From contig LLCB01000189.1 of the NCBI GenBank assembly GCA_001414345.1, positions 1-64,000 on the forward strand: 64,000 bases of DNA. The letters run 5' to 3'. Made by a program: the position numbers and the translations under genes. A model generated the notes under the pieces. That model ran no database searches, was not told where the DNA came from, and saw only the letters and a list, made by a program, of their open reading frames with translations. The stretch is from Hymenoscyphus infarciens (taxonomy: Eukaryota > Ascomycota > Leotiomycetes > Helotiales > Helotiaceae). Within the stretch, counting starts at the first letter, position 1; each line of letters starts with the position of its first letter. Positions 46,171 through 56,455 of the stretch are shown here, in pieces.

Positions 46171-48232
46171 GACTCTTATTTAGACTCTTATTTAAACTCT
46201 TCTTTAAACCTTCTAAGCTCTAATTTATATAGTGAATTAGCTTTCTCTATAGATAAACTTAGTATTTTTCTACTTATAAGTATATAATAAGCAACGCTAG
46301 TTATAAAAGTCTTATTTATTAAATAAAAGAGAGATAAGTACTACTAGAACATAGTCTATCTTTTCTTTTAGTGTTTTATTTACTAAATATTTATTTTATT
46401 TTAGTGTTTTATTTACTAAATATTTATTAATTTATTAATAAGAGTCTACTTAGTCTATTCTAGCCTAACCTCTAGGCTAGGCTAGAATAGGAAACCAAAA
46501 ACACTAAATTTATATCTCTTTTAGCTATAAGCTACTATCTCTAATACCTTCTAATAATCTATCTCTACTCGATATAGTACTAAAGCTACTTCGAATACTC
46601 TCTAATTCTAAAAAAGTAAGATAACTAGAAAGATTAAACTTTTAGATAATAGTATTTTACTTATATACTAATAATAGAAGATATTAGTATATAATAGACT
46701 CTATATAAATACTAACTACTATAGTTTACTTTTAATATATAAAGCTCTTATTTAAAGTATAATAACTAATCTTATATAGAACTATCTAGAGCTTAAATAT
46801 AACTTAGACTTAGTTTAAAATACTTTTAATAATTAAAAAGATAAAATTACTCTTTTAGATATATACTTTCTAACTAGCTATAAGAAGGAGAATACTTAGA
46901 ACGTTTTTTAATTCTTATAAATAAGAGATTATATTAAAGAAACTTTTACTAATTTTAAAAGTCGCTTCTTAAGTATAGCTATACTTAGAGAAGTATAAGA
47001 ATTAGAAAGGTTCTTTTATATATAGGAAAAAATTATACTATAGCTTTAAAACTTAGCTACTATAAAGAAGAGAGATTAGAAAACCAATTTTATTAAAATA
47101 GTATTTAATCTTTTAGTTATAAATAAGAAGTAATACTAAAATACTAAGTTATAAGATATTAGCACTTTAGTTTAAAATATCTCTTCTAGTCTAGAACTAA
47201 GCTTCTTATAATCTAATAGCAAATCTTTTATTAGTACTATATCTAAAGTAGAATTAGAATTAGAAGATAATAAATAAGTTCTTAAATATCTTGATTTAGA
47301 ATTACTAAAGAGAACAAAGTAGCTTATAAGCCTAAGTAATATAGTTTCTATAATAGTACTAATAGATATTATATCTAAAACTATCTCTTTTATTCTCTTA
47401 GACTTTAAATAATAAGCTAATATTTAGTAATAACTCTTTTAACTAGCTAAAACTCTACTAACTCTAGTATAGAGTTTTATATTCTTTATATTTCTTACTT
47501 TCTTTTTACTTCTAGTTAGACTAGAAGTTTATTTAAATTTTTTAAATTAGATTCGAATTAATACGCTATTAAAGTAAGCTCTTAGCTAAGTTATTACTCT
47601 TACTATCCTACAACTAAGTACTATCTAACTCTACTTTAAACTTTCTCTAATTTATAAGATAGAATTAGACTTATACTCTTTTAGTAAATACGAATTTAAA
47701 TAGATACTTTTAATACTAGAATAACTAGAAATAAAGTCTCTTTTATAAGTATCTATAAATTCGATCGCCTATAATTTAGACTCTAACAAACTCTCGCTTA
47801 ATAATAATAACGTCTAATATTCTAATTTAACTCTAATAATACCTAGACTCGAGAATAAGTCTTTTTTAAAAGAGAGAGATATAATAGTCTACTATTCTAT
47901 ATAGCTAAGATTATATAGTATATACTATATATATAAGGTTTTAGTAGTTACTATTTTATATTATCTAATTTAGGAAGATTATATATATCTAGACTTTTAG
48001 ACGTACTTTATAGAGCTTAGGCTTTTATATTAGCTAACGTATATTATTATTCGATTTCGTATCTCTTTTATATTATCTAAACCTCTTATATATAGCTGCT
48101 TATTCTTCTATAGTTAGAAAAGGCTAGTTTAGCTTTTTCTTCTATATTAGAGCCTAGTATTTATATACGTTATTCTACTAAATATACTCTTATATATCTC
48201 TTTAATAGTAGTATATATTTCGTGCTATTATA
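46171..48232 (+). mobile_element. 5'-truncated Gag-only LTR element with 3' LTR
   Basis: Interior Gag-like sequence of the same family starts abruptly next to the preceding LTR and runs into a purine tract and a 353-bp 3' LTR (47,880-48,232). No 5' LTR of its own is present. About 270 bp (46,230-46,500) do not match the family and look like an insertion. It contains a duplicated TTTTATTTACTAAATATTTA segment and the inverted repeat CTATTCTAGCCTA/TAGGCTAGAATAG. Confidence 0.6.
47880..48232 (+). repeat. 3' LTR of the truncated element
   Basis: Begins TATAATAGTCTACTATTC after AAAAGAGAGAGA and ends CGTGCTATTATA. Same family as the other LTRs here. Confidence 0.75.
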
Positions 48233-48850
48233 AGAGCTATAATTAGTTAGACTAAATAGAAGATTTTTAACAAATTTTAGCTACTAACTTCTATTATTTC
48301 AAAGAAGCGTTAGTATTAGTATAGTATATATTTAAGAGTAAATAGCTACTTAGATTAGTAAACGTAGATATATATAATCTTCTTATAAAGCTAGTATATA
48401 CTAGTATTACTAGTATACGCTAGTATAAAACTATTCTACTAGTATTTGAAATTTTTTCAAAAAATTATAAAATTATAAAATTATAAAAATAGTTAAAATA
48501 GTTAAAATATAAAGATATAAAAATATTAAAACTATTAAAACTATTAAAAGTAAATAAATACTTTAAAAAAGAAGAAAAATAACTACTAGAAGAGAAATCT
48601 TAAGACTCTTAGAAGTAACTAGAAATAGCTTTTATTTTCAACTCTAGTTTAATTTACTAGAAACTAAGAAATAATAGCTTTTTTTTTTTTTTTTTTTTTT
48701 TTTAAGAAGATTACGTTAAAAACCTTACTATCTACTTGAAATATATGAAAAGTTGTAAAATTTATATAGGTTATGAAATTTATATATATATATTCGTTTT
48801 CTTTTAACTAGTTTATAAAAAATATATCAAGCCTTAAATTCGTTTTGAAT
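48233..48850. repeat. AT-rich low-complexity tail of block 2
   Basis: Contains reiterated AAAATTATA and TTAAAA units around 48,455-48,560 and a run of about 23 T (48,680-48,702). No gene. Confidence 0.6.
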
Positions 48851-49428
48851 ACTCCTTGTTTCGTGAATTTTCACTATTTTATATTCATTTAAGAGCTCTT
48901 AACTCGGAGGCTAGGCTTGGAAATTTGATAGTAAGCTCTGACACTTTGCACTTGAGGTCTTTTATCTGATTCATACACGATCTTCCTCTTTGAGAAAGGT
49001 AACGAGAAAATCCAGAAAAAGCTCGCCTCTCGAAAGAGGAGTTTCCTTAGAGATGAACTTTCGAGGCTGAGCTGTCGAGTGATGTAGGAACCGCACCCAC
49101 AGATCCTATTTCTAAAAAATGAATAGACTTATCCAGCGAATTCAAAACGACTACGGAGAAGGAAACATCACGCCGCATATCAAGATCAAGTCAAATCACA
49201 TTTGCAAGTCAAACGCAAAAGAAGAGTATGGCAAAGCGTTGAGATTGCTATGCCGAGGGTATTGTGTCCACAAGTCCTCCATAAAGAAATATCATGCATC
49301 CATGCCAACCAACCCTCCCTAGACCATCCATTCCGTACGCCATCCGAAGAAATTCATCCATTCCACCCATGCTCAGGTACCGATGCGTGGTTAATCGAGA
49401 GGTTCATCGTCATGCCATCGTGATCGAT
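48851..49428. other. Intergenic, 3' side of GRG1
   Basis: Ordinary composition returns near 48,850. Overlapping open frames of 66-73 codons on the plus strand (49,119-49,494) are not protein-like. This is the 3' flank of the minus-strand GRG1 gene. Confidence 0.5.
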
Positions 49429-49524
49429 CTAGTGCTTGGCAGCCTCTGCAAAAAACGGAGACGAATCAGTACGAGGACTCTATACGGCTTCTGAAAGGGG
49501 CAAAAGGTATACGCAGGGGAAGCT

Positions 49525-49569
<45 letters not shown>

Positions 49570-49922
49570 GTGGTGAGCACATACCCTTGTGGACATCAGC
49601 CTTGGTCTCGTGACCGTGTTGATCAGCCTTGTCTCCAACGGCGTCCTTGGCAGCAGAGGCGCGTGTGCCCAAGCTTGCGTTTCCGTCCTTTGCAACAGAC
49701 TTGTTGGTCTCCTTGGATGCCTCGGATCCGGCACCTTGGACGGTCTCAGCGACGTAGTTTGCGGCTTGCTGCGGAAGGGGTTAGCATGTGTTGGGTGAAG
49801 GTGAAGGTGGAGGTGAAGGTATTCCAAGATGTTGATGGTGAGGCTCAAGTGAAGGAGCTCAACATCAACAGAGGGGGGGGAAGGAGATGAGGAAGAGGAG
49901 TACCAACCTTGACGGACTCCAT
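49429..49922 (-). CDS. grg1: Glucose-repressible / clock-controlled small protein (GRG1/CCG-1 family)
   Basis: Three exons on the minus strand (49922-49908, 49768-49585, 49445-49429) give 71 residues: start MESVKQAANYVAETVQGAG, core ASKETNKSVAKD and GTRASAAKDAVGDK, end KADVHKEAAKH. This matches the Neurospora grg-1/ccg-1 family along its full ~70-residue length. The protein is small, hydrophilic and alanine/lysine-rich, accumulating on glucose starvation, stress and under clock control; its molecular role is unknown. Exons of 15 and 17 nt explain why no single frame shows it. Both introns are 139 bp and GT-AG. Intron 2 contains a 42-nt C run (G on the plus strand). TTTATAAA at 50,046-50,053 lies about 125 bp upstream of the ATG as a probable TATA box. 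Confidence 0.92.
49527..49568 (+). repeat. 42-nt poly-G homopolymer inside GRG1 intron 2
   Basis: Uninterrupted G run on the plus strand, C run in the sense strand of the intron, 17 nt downstream of the 5' splice site. Its exact length is likely unreliable. Confidence 0.95.
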
Positions 49923-50040
49923 TTTGATGATTGAAGATTGTTTGTTGGGTTGTAGGTTGAGTGTTTGGTGTTGAGTTGGATTTTGTGAAAGTGAGATTGT
50001 GTTGTTGGATGGAAAGAAAAAGTGGTTGAGGGGTCAGAGG

Positions 50041-50053
50041 AGGGGTTTATAAA
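50041..50053 (-). promoter_or_regulatory. Probable GRG1 TATA box with adjacent CCCCT motif
   Basis: Palindromic TTTATAAA (50,046-50,053) about 125 bp upstream of the GRG1 ATG. Two CCCCT (STRE-type) pentamers in sense orientation lie immediately downstream of it (within 50,026-50,045), which fits a stress-induced gene. Confidence 0.5.
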
Positions 50054-51610
50054 GACCTCTGGGAGCTCGTTTGGCGAGGAGCTTTTGGCGGGATGACGTC
50101 AGTGTTTGACTGTTTGAGCTTTGCCATGTGACTGGCGTCCAGGAGTGAATGGCGTTGCTGAAGGCAAGAACTCTTTTGCTCTTTGCTCTTGCCTTTGTGG
50201 TTGGTTTCATCTGCAAGAGCTTTCCCCATACGCCAGGCTCGCCAGGCTATCGAATTTGCGATTGCCACTCGCCCCGGCAGGTGGGTCCAGCACAGCCACT
50301 CAGCCACAAGGCTACCCCGCTGACGTCGGGCACCCCCGCAATTGATGATGATATCATCGATTCCCCTGCAAACTTGACCACTTTTCTTGAACCTTTCCTG
50401 AGGTGAGATCCGGAGGTGAGGATCAACAGAGGATCATCCATGTGGGACCGACCGACAGTTGACCCATGCAATGTTGCATATGGATTTGCATGACATTCGC
50501 CTGCAACTGCAACTGCATTCGATGGGCCCCTTCTCCCCTTCTCGTTGGGCACAGAATCACAGAATCAAGATGTGGCTTGTGGACAGATCTTGCAGCTTCA
50601 ACTTCCATCCAGCCTTATTAACTTCTCGAGGCTGAATGAATTAAATTTCGTGGTTGAACTCTAGATCTACGAAAAGGACCAAGCGCTTCATGGGGAAATC
50701 CAAGAGCTTACAAGTAGCTCCCAGAGCTGTCTCAAAGCAAACGAACGACTCGCAGGGTTCAGCTTTCGGAAGGTACGATGTATCTGTGGGGAAGAGATCG
50801 CAACAGGCAGTCGAGTTCTATGGCGTAGGGGCAAATGCTCCGCTGACATCCATGGTCATCGAGATACGACGACTGCTACCTAGTGGGGTGGAGAAGATGC
50901 AATTGCTTCCATTGGACTCTTTGCAACAAGTTCATGTTCTGCGGCCTTTTCTGGCTAAATTGAGAAGATGGTAGGAGTTCCGAAAGACATGATACAGGAT
51001 GGTCTAGATGCTGAAAGACTCCACATAGATTCAACCTGCAACCCACTCCGCTGACACTCTGTTGACACTCTGTTGACGCACTTGATGCACAAACTGTTTG
51101 GGATCCTGCCTTGGAAGATGCAGCATGCAGCTTCTGGTGTGGTGTGGCTACAAGTACTGGAGGGGTGCTGGTGTTGTCCTTATGCCGAGGCGTCGGTTCA
51201 TGGCGGGGTTGAGATTACACGATCGGCTGCACTCAACACCAAAGGCGATCATCATCTAGTTGTGCTGTGTCATTCCGAAATCCGTAAGTGGGAGAATGAA
51301 GAGTCGTGGTCTCGTCTGGTTAGAAATCATTCTCCTAGATGATCTAGCAATCAAATCTAGAATCATTCTCGGAGAAGGACTGGCAGAATGAATCATGGTG
51401 GTTCTTCCATCTTTCTTGAACCATTGAAAGTATTTCCCCAGAAGAGCTTAGTTAAGGGAGCTTGGTTATCCCAACTGTCCTGAACCATTGAAATTATTCT
51501 CCCAGAAGAGCCAGATAACGAAGCTTCCTTATCCCATCTGGCTGGAACAATAGAGAACATCGTGCGCCTGCCCTTCATTTCCACACTCGTACCCGCCCAA
51601 AGGTCGTTTT
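50054..51610. other. Intergenic between GRG1 promoter and AIM32 3' end
   Basis: No gene recognised. The GRG1-proximal part is GC-rich promoter-like sequence. At 51,415-51,547 there are two diverged ~66-bp tandem copies sharing GAACCATTGAAA and CCCAGAAGAGC. Confidence 0.5.
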
Positions 51611-52931
51611 TCAAATCCTCAAGATCTCGCCACCTTGTCGAATCCCCCCACGAAACAACTCCTCAATCACATTTCCTTCCATCACCGTCTCCCTCACAAT
51701 CCCCTCCACGTGTCTAGGCTCTACACGCCCATACCAGATCCCACAACCAGCAAGAGCATGTGCTTCTCCCTCTCTAGTCTTCATCCCGGGTGGGATGTAT
51801 ATAATGACATTTCCAGCGAATTTGTGACCTCCGATATGGCTGATTAGTCCCACTCTTGCGGATGTGCCTGGTAATTTGGAAACTTCCGTTTGATCGATTG
51901 ATTCTTGGGGTCCTGGGACAACGACTGCTTCTCTCTCGACTTTCAGATCTTCCTTTGTGAGAATACTTTCAAATTCATGCTTCAACACTGGTCCGAACTG
52001 CCCACATCTGGCATCTCTACCACCATGTCCGCAAATCAGTACCATGATATCCTTCACATCGCGTACACCATAAAGGCTACTCGCATGCTCACTGTTCCTC
52101 AGCAATCTATCCCTATGTATGGGGCTCAAGTTGTCGTGTGCCGGGTGCAGCTTTGCAGGTAACAGGAAGCCTTTTGCAAGTGCCTGGACGGAATCGAAGG
52201 ATACTCGAGGGAGGAAGGGTATGTATTTGAAAGAGGGAAAAAGGTATGCGGATGTATTGATTATTTCCGGTCTACCCGGTTTCGAGGGAGGGAAAGAAGC
52301 GTTCGTGATTGAGACGTTGTAGTAAGGCTATAAACATTAGCATCTCTCTTTCCAAGACTCGCGATGAACATTGAAAGCGACCGCATATCCTTCAAGTTCG
52401 CAACCGCTGATAGCTCTCTTGTCCCAAAAGAATAGGCCAATACTCAAAATCGCCCCAAACCCTCACTCAAAACAACCACCTCCAAACCATCCCAAAATAT
52501 CCAATCCAATTCCAAACCGCACTCACAAGCCGGAACAATGGAACAATGGAGCAAGCAGGCACACAGGCATACATACATCAGAATAAACGCCCCCTCTCCC
52601 AAGCAACTCCTTCAAATCCGCCGCCAGATTATCCCCCGAATTCTCCTCCTCAATCCGCGACACCCAATCCCGCTTGCCCGTGCAAACCAGCACCTGCTCA
52701 TCATACGCTGCCACGGTGCCATTCAGCTTCGCTTTGTGGTCGATGGGGAGGTCGTCCGGGGGGGTGGGAGTTTCCGCGCAGGCGCAGCTTGGGGGGGGAC
52801 ATTTGGGGGTTGTTGGGAAGGGTTAGGGGGCGGTTGATGGGTTGGGGATTGGGATTGATGGGTTTGGGATTTATGGGTTTGGGGTACTGATTGACAATAC
52901 GCCATGTGCGTGGGATGTGTTTGGAGAACAT
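51611..52931 (-). CDS. AIM32: AIM32-like mitochondrial thioredoxin-fold ferredoxin protein, 5' reading frame disrupted
   Basis: Minus strand. Exon 52327-51611 and the upstream exon ending at 52,577 join through a GT-AG intron (52576-52328). They show the family order: IDHKAKLNGTVAAYDEQVLV, TGKRDWVSRIEEE, an S-D|P-Y-Y junction, then LICGHGGRDARCG and ISHIGGHKFAGNV, whose Cys/His residues bind the [2Fe-2S] centre in Aim32/sucrase-ferredoxin-like proteins. The role is mitochondrial redox homeostasis (known of yeast Aim32). A basic presequence-like start (MFSKHIPRTWRIVNQ, ATG at 52,931) is open to about 52,800, but it lies one nucleotide out of frame with the following CPPPSCACAETPTPP segment. 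That segment is preceded in its own frame by TAA at about 52,823-52,825. No AG acceptor repairs this, so either a base error in the C8 run/CAAATG or a real frameshift exists. Confidence 0.85.
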
Positions 52932-52997
52932 GAGGGTTGGGGATGGGGATGGGGGTTTTGAGGGTATTTGGAAATAGGTAGATTTGGGAGATGCCAA

Positions 52998-53084
52998 GGT
53001 GAGATAAGGTTATTAATAGATTAGCTTGATCTTGATAGAGAGAATAAAAGCGGCGGCCAAAACCCATTTCTTCGATGTCGTTTA
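52998..53084. other. Border between island 2 and AT-rich block 3
   Basis: Short 5' flank of AIM32; composition changes sharply near 53,085. Nothing else is seen. Confidence 0.4.
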
Positions 53085-56000
53085 ATTAAAGAGAGTATAA
53101 GTAGATAGAAGTACGCGACTCTTATTTCTAGAATATTATTTTATACTATAGCGCTACTAATATCTATATAATATCTATATGTTTTCTATAGTACTAAGTA
53201 ACTACTATTAGTAGAGTATCTTTTAAAGCTTTTTAATTATTTTAAAAAAAAGAGTAGAAACTTAAAAGAGAATCGAAGATTAATAAAACTCTAATAAAAA
53301 AGATAAAAAGAAGTCTTTTTAATAATATATATATCTCTCTTATTTATTACCTCGATTCTCTCTTCTCTACTACTTATAATCTTATCTATCTCTTTTTATA
53401 AAATCTTCTTCTACTTTTTTTTTTAAGAAACTTTTTATAATAGACTTTTTAAAATAGCTAGATATCTAGAATTACTAAGCTTACTTACTAGCTAGGATTT
53501 AGATATAGTTATTATCTATATTTCTTAGACTTAAGTTTTAGATCTTTAGTATTTATCTAAGAGATTAATATCTATATATAGTATATTCTATAAACCTCTA
53601 ATAGTCTTATCTCGTCTAGAGATCTATCTATAGAACTAAGTTTATATTAAAAAAGCAACGTAGTAATATCTCTTTTTATAACTATTAGAGTTTTAGACCT
53701 CTTAATCTTCTATAAAGAAGCTACGTTATATATAGTAATATACTAGATATTAGCGAAAAAGACTTATATAGCTTATTTACTTAATAGTAGTATCTATAGA
53801 CTACTAAAATAAGCTAATTAAAAAAGCTTTTAAAGTCGATTCTATATATTTACTACTACTAGAGAACTTATACTCTAGATATACTATAGAATTATATACT
53901 AGTCTAAGATTAGAGATAATACTTATAATAGTTATTCTATATAGTTAGTATATACTATATTTAAGTTAAGAGAATTACTAGAAAAGGTAAAAGACCTCTA
54001 ATAATAGTAATAGAGTAATTAGAAAGAGCTTAGATAGAACGAATAGAAATAGAAACATAGAGAGGTTTTTATAACTAGATAATAGATTCTCTATTATTTA
54101 TATTAGTAGATATTTAAAGTATATTTAGTAGTACTTTAATAAAGTAGTAAGATATCTCTTAGAAGATATAAGACTATAGAGTAGAGAATTTTAGTTATAG
54201 AGAACTAATTCTCTACTATTTATATTAGTAGATATTTAAAGCGTGTTTAGTAGTTCTTAGATAAAGTAGCGAGATACTCTTTAGAAGATATAAGACTATA
54301 GAGTAGAGAACTAGAGAATAGAACTAGGAAACTTAGATTAGAGATATATTAGAGAATAGTCTTATATAAGATAGTATACTAGAAGACGATTATTATTAGT
54401 TCTATATAAAGAAGAGCTAACTAAGTTCTTCTAAAAGCTATTATAATAAACTAAATTAGTCCGTCGTTTATAAGAATAACTAAAATATTAAATTTAAATT
54501 AAAATAGAAAGAATAGAAGAAGATACTAAGCTATTACTAAGAAGTCTAGAATAATAGATATAAAGCCTAGTAATAGATATTTTAAGAAGTATATAAGCTA
54601 CTTTTAGAAGAAACTCTATAAATAAGTACGTCTATATAGTGTCTCTAGACAGCTAAAAAGACAGATTAAATATAAAAAAAATAAAATAAAAAAAAAAGTA
54701 TTTATCTAATCTTATATATATAAATACTCTAACTCTTTCTTAATATATAAAAAGTGAATTTACTTTTTTTTCTTAGTATTAGAACTTAGTATTTATCTAT
54801 ATTATTCTATTAAACATACTCTTTTATATCTCTTTTATAATAGTATATATTATATACTACTATATTATAGAACTAAATACTAAATTTAACTCTATTAGAG
54901 ATAGTTTATTATAATACTTGATTTAAGTATTTTAATATATAGACTTTAAATTCAAATTAATTTATCTTAGATTTAGATTAGTATAATAATAATCTTAAAA
55001 TAGCTAGTAATATTAAAGTTTAGAATTTATTAAATAGCTAGTATAATTATATATAGTAATATATTAAATAAAGTAGACTATACTTAGTACTTCTAAGACT
55101 TTAAAGAATCTTCTTTATATAAAGAGTATTATATAAGATTTAGAAGTTAATAATAGATAATTATTAAAGATATTATAATTAAAAGTAACTCTAATTCTCT
55201 CTAATACTTCGCTTTCTAGTATTAAAGAACTTATTAGAGAAACTAGTAAATCTTTCTCTAAAAAGTCTATAATTATAATTAAATACTAAAGGAAAAAAAA
55301 GTTTTATAATTATAAAAGTAGTTAAATAATACTAAAGTCTAAATCTTCTAAAGTCTAAAACCTATATAATAAGTAAACTCGGCTATTCTAGATAACTAGC
55401 TATTATAATAATTAATTTAAATAAAGTAATAAAATAGTCTAATAAGTAGAAACTACGATTTTTAATTCTACTAACTTAATATTAAAGATCTAAGTAGATT
55501 TATAAGAAACTAATCTAAGTATTTCTTATTAGATTATATAGTATAATATAGTAATCTCTTTTACTTTTAAGTTAATATAATAGAGTATAGTATAAAAGTA
55601 ATTAAAAAGATAATTAAGTAAGTTATAGTTTTTTAAAAATATAATAACTCTAAAAAGATAATCTAAATAATCAATTACTTAATAACTAATAGTTAAGAAA
55701 TAGTAGTTCTTAGATATAATTAATAATATACTAATAAGAAGCTATTTTCACTATAGAATAAGTATTTGAACTATATATTAAGAAGTAATAAAATTTAAAA
55801 AGTAGTTATATATAGCTTTATAATATATATATAACGCTTTAGTATTTTCTTATTATTAATAGAGTAGGCGTAATCTTTTTACTTACTAGAATAGACTAAG
55901 ACTCTTTTTAAAAGCTTATAATCGTAATCTAATTAATTATAAAATAATATATAGATTTTTAAATATTATAAAAACTTTTATTAATTAAATATAATACTAT

Positions 56001-56280
56001 TTATATATAGAAAAAGCACTTAACTATACTTAGTAGTTGATTTATAATATAGTTAAAAGTATAAGAGCCTAGTTTTAGATTTAGTATACTTTTAGAGTTA
56101 GTATAACTAATTTATATAATAAGTTAGTTAGATATTTTAAAACTTTAAATAAATCGACTTTTTACTTAAGTATATAATTAGTTACTCTTTTTACTTAATT
56201 TACGTAATAACTCCTTATTATAAATCTCCGAAGCTAGCTAGTAACTTAAATAACTTACTACCGCTTTTGCTTTTACGTAG
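53085..56280 (+). mobile_element. RIP-degraded LTR-retrotransposon remnant(s), block 3
   Basis: Strongly TA-rich. The segment 54,775-54,866 matches the 3' half of the family LTR (TTAGTATTTATCTATATTATTC... to TATACTACTATA). The following ~54,890-55,200 matches the interior start of copy 1, including the CTAGTAATATTAAAGTTTAG stretch. So a plus-strand copy of the same family lies here; its 3' LTR is not visible. 53,085-54,700 is not assigned and contains a ~122-bp tandem duplication (about 54,083-54,310). No intact reading frame. Confidence 0.55.
54083..54310. repeat. Tandem duplication, ~122-bp period, two copies
   Basis: Both copies share ATTCTCTAYTATTTATATTA and AGATATAAGACTATAGAGTA. The second copy keeps GCGTG and AGCGAG where the first has GTATA and AGTAAG, which are transition differences as expected from RIP. 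Confidence 0.7.
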
Positions 56281-56289
56281 AACTAAATA

Positions 56290-56385
56290 GTTCACCCACA
56301 CTTCACCCGACCACGCTAAAATGTTCACCCATACTTTACCCAACCGCCAAGAATGACTAAATAGTTCACCCAGATTTCACCCGCT
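56290..56385 (+). repeat. Three direct copies of a TTCACCC motif upstream of MTQ1
   Basis: GTTCACCCACACTTCACCCG (56,290), GTTCACCCATACTTTACCCA (56,323) and GTTCACCCAGATTTCACCCG (56,364) lie 33-41 bp apart. Copies 1 and 3 are both preceded by CTAAATA. The last is about 70 bp before the MTQ1 start codon and the array sits exactly at the block 3 border. It could be a transcription-factor site array or the end of an old transposon. Confidence 0.7.
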
Positions 56386-56455
56386 CAATACGCCTTGAAC
56401 CAATTGGAAACTTCTCCCTACCCTCCTTCGCAGACAACAACTCGTTGAAGTTGTT

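Noticed and set aside
49119..49494. Plus-strand frames of 66-73 codons at the GRG1 3' end
   Set aside because: They overlap one another and run antisense to the GRG1 3' region; no protein-like features.
49525..49890. 121-codon plus-strand frame beginning with poly-glycine
   Set aside because: The glycines come from the G homopolymer in the GRG1 intron; the rest is antisense to GRG1 exons.
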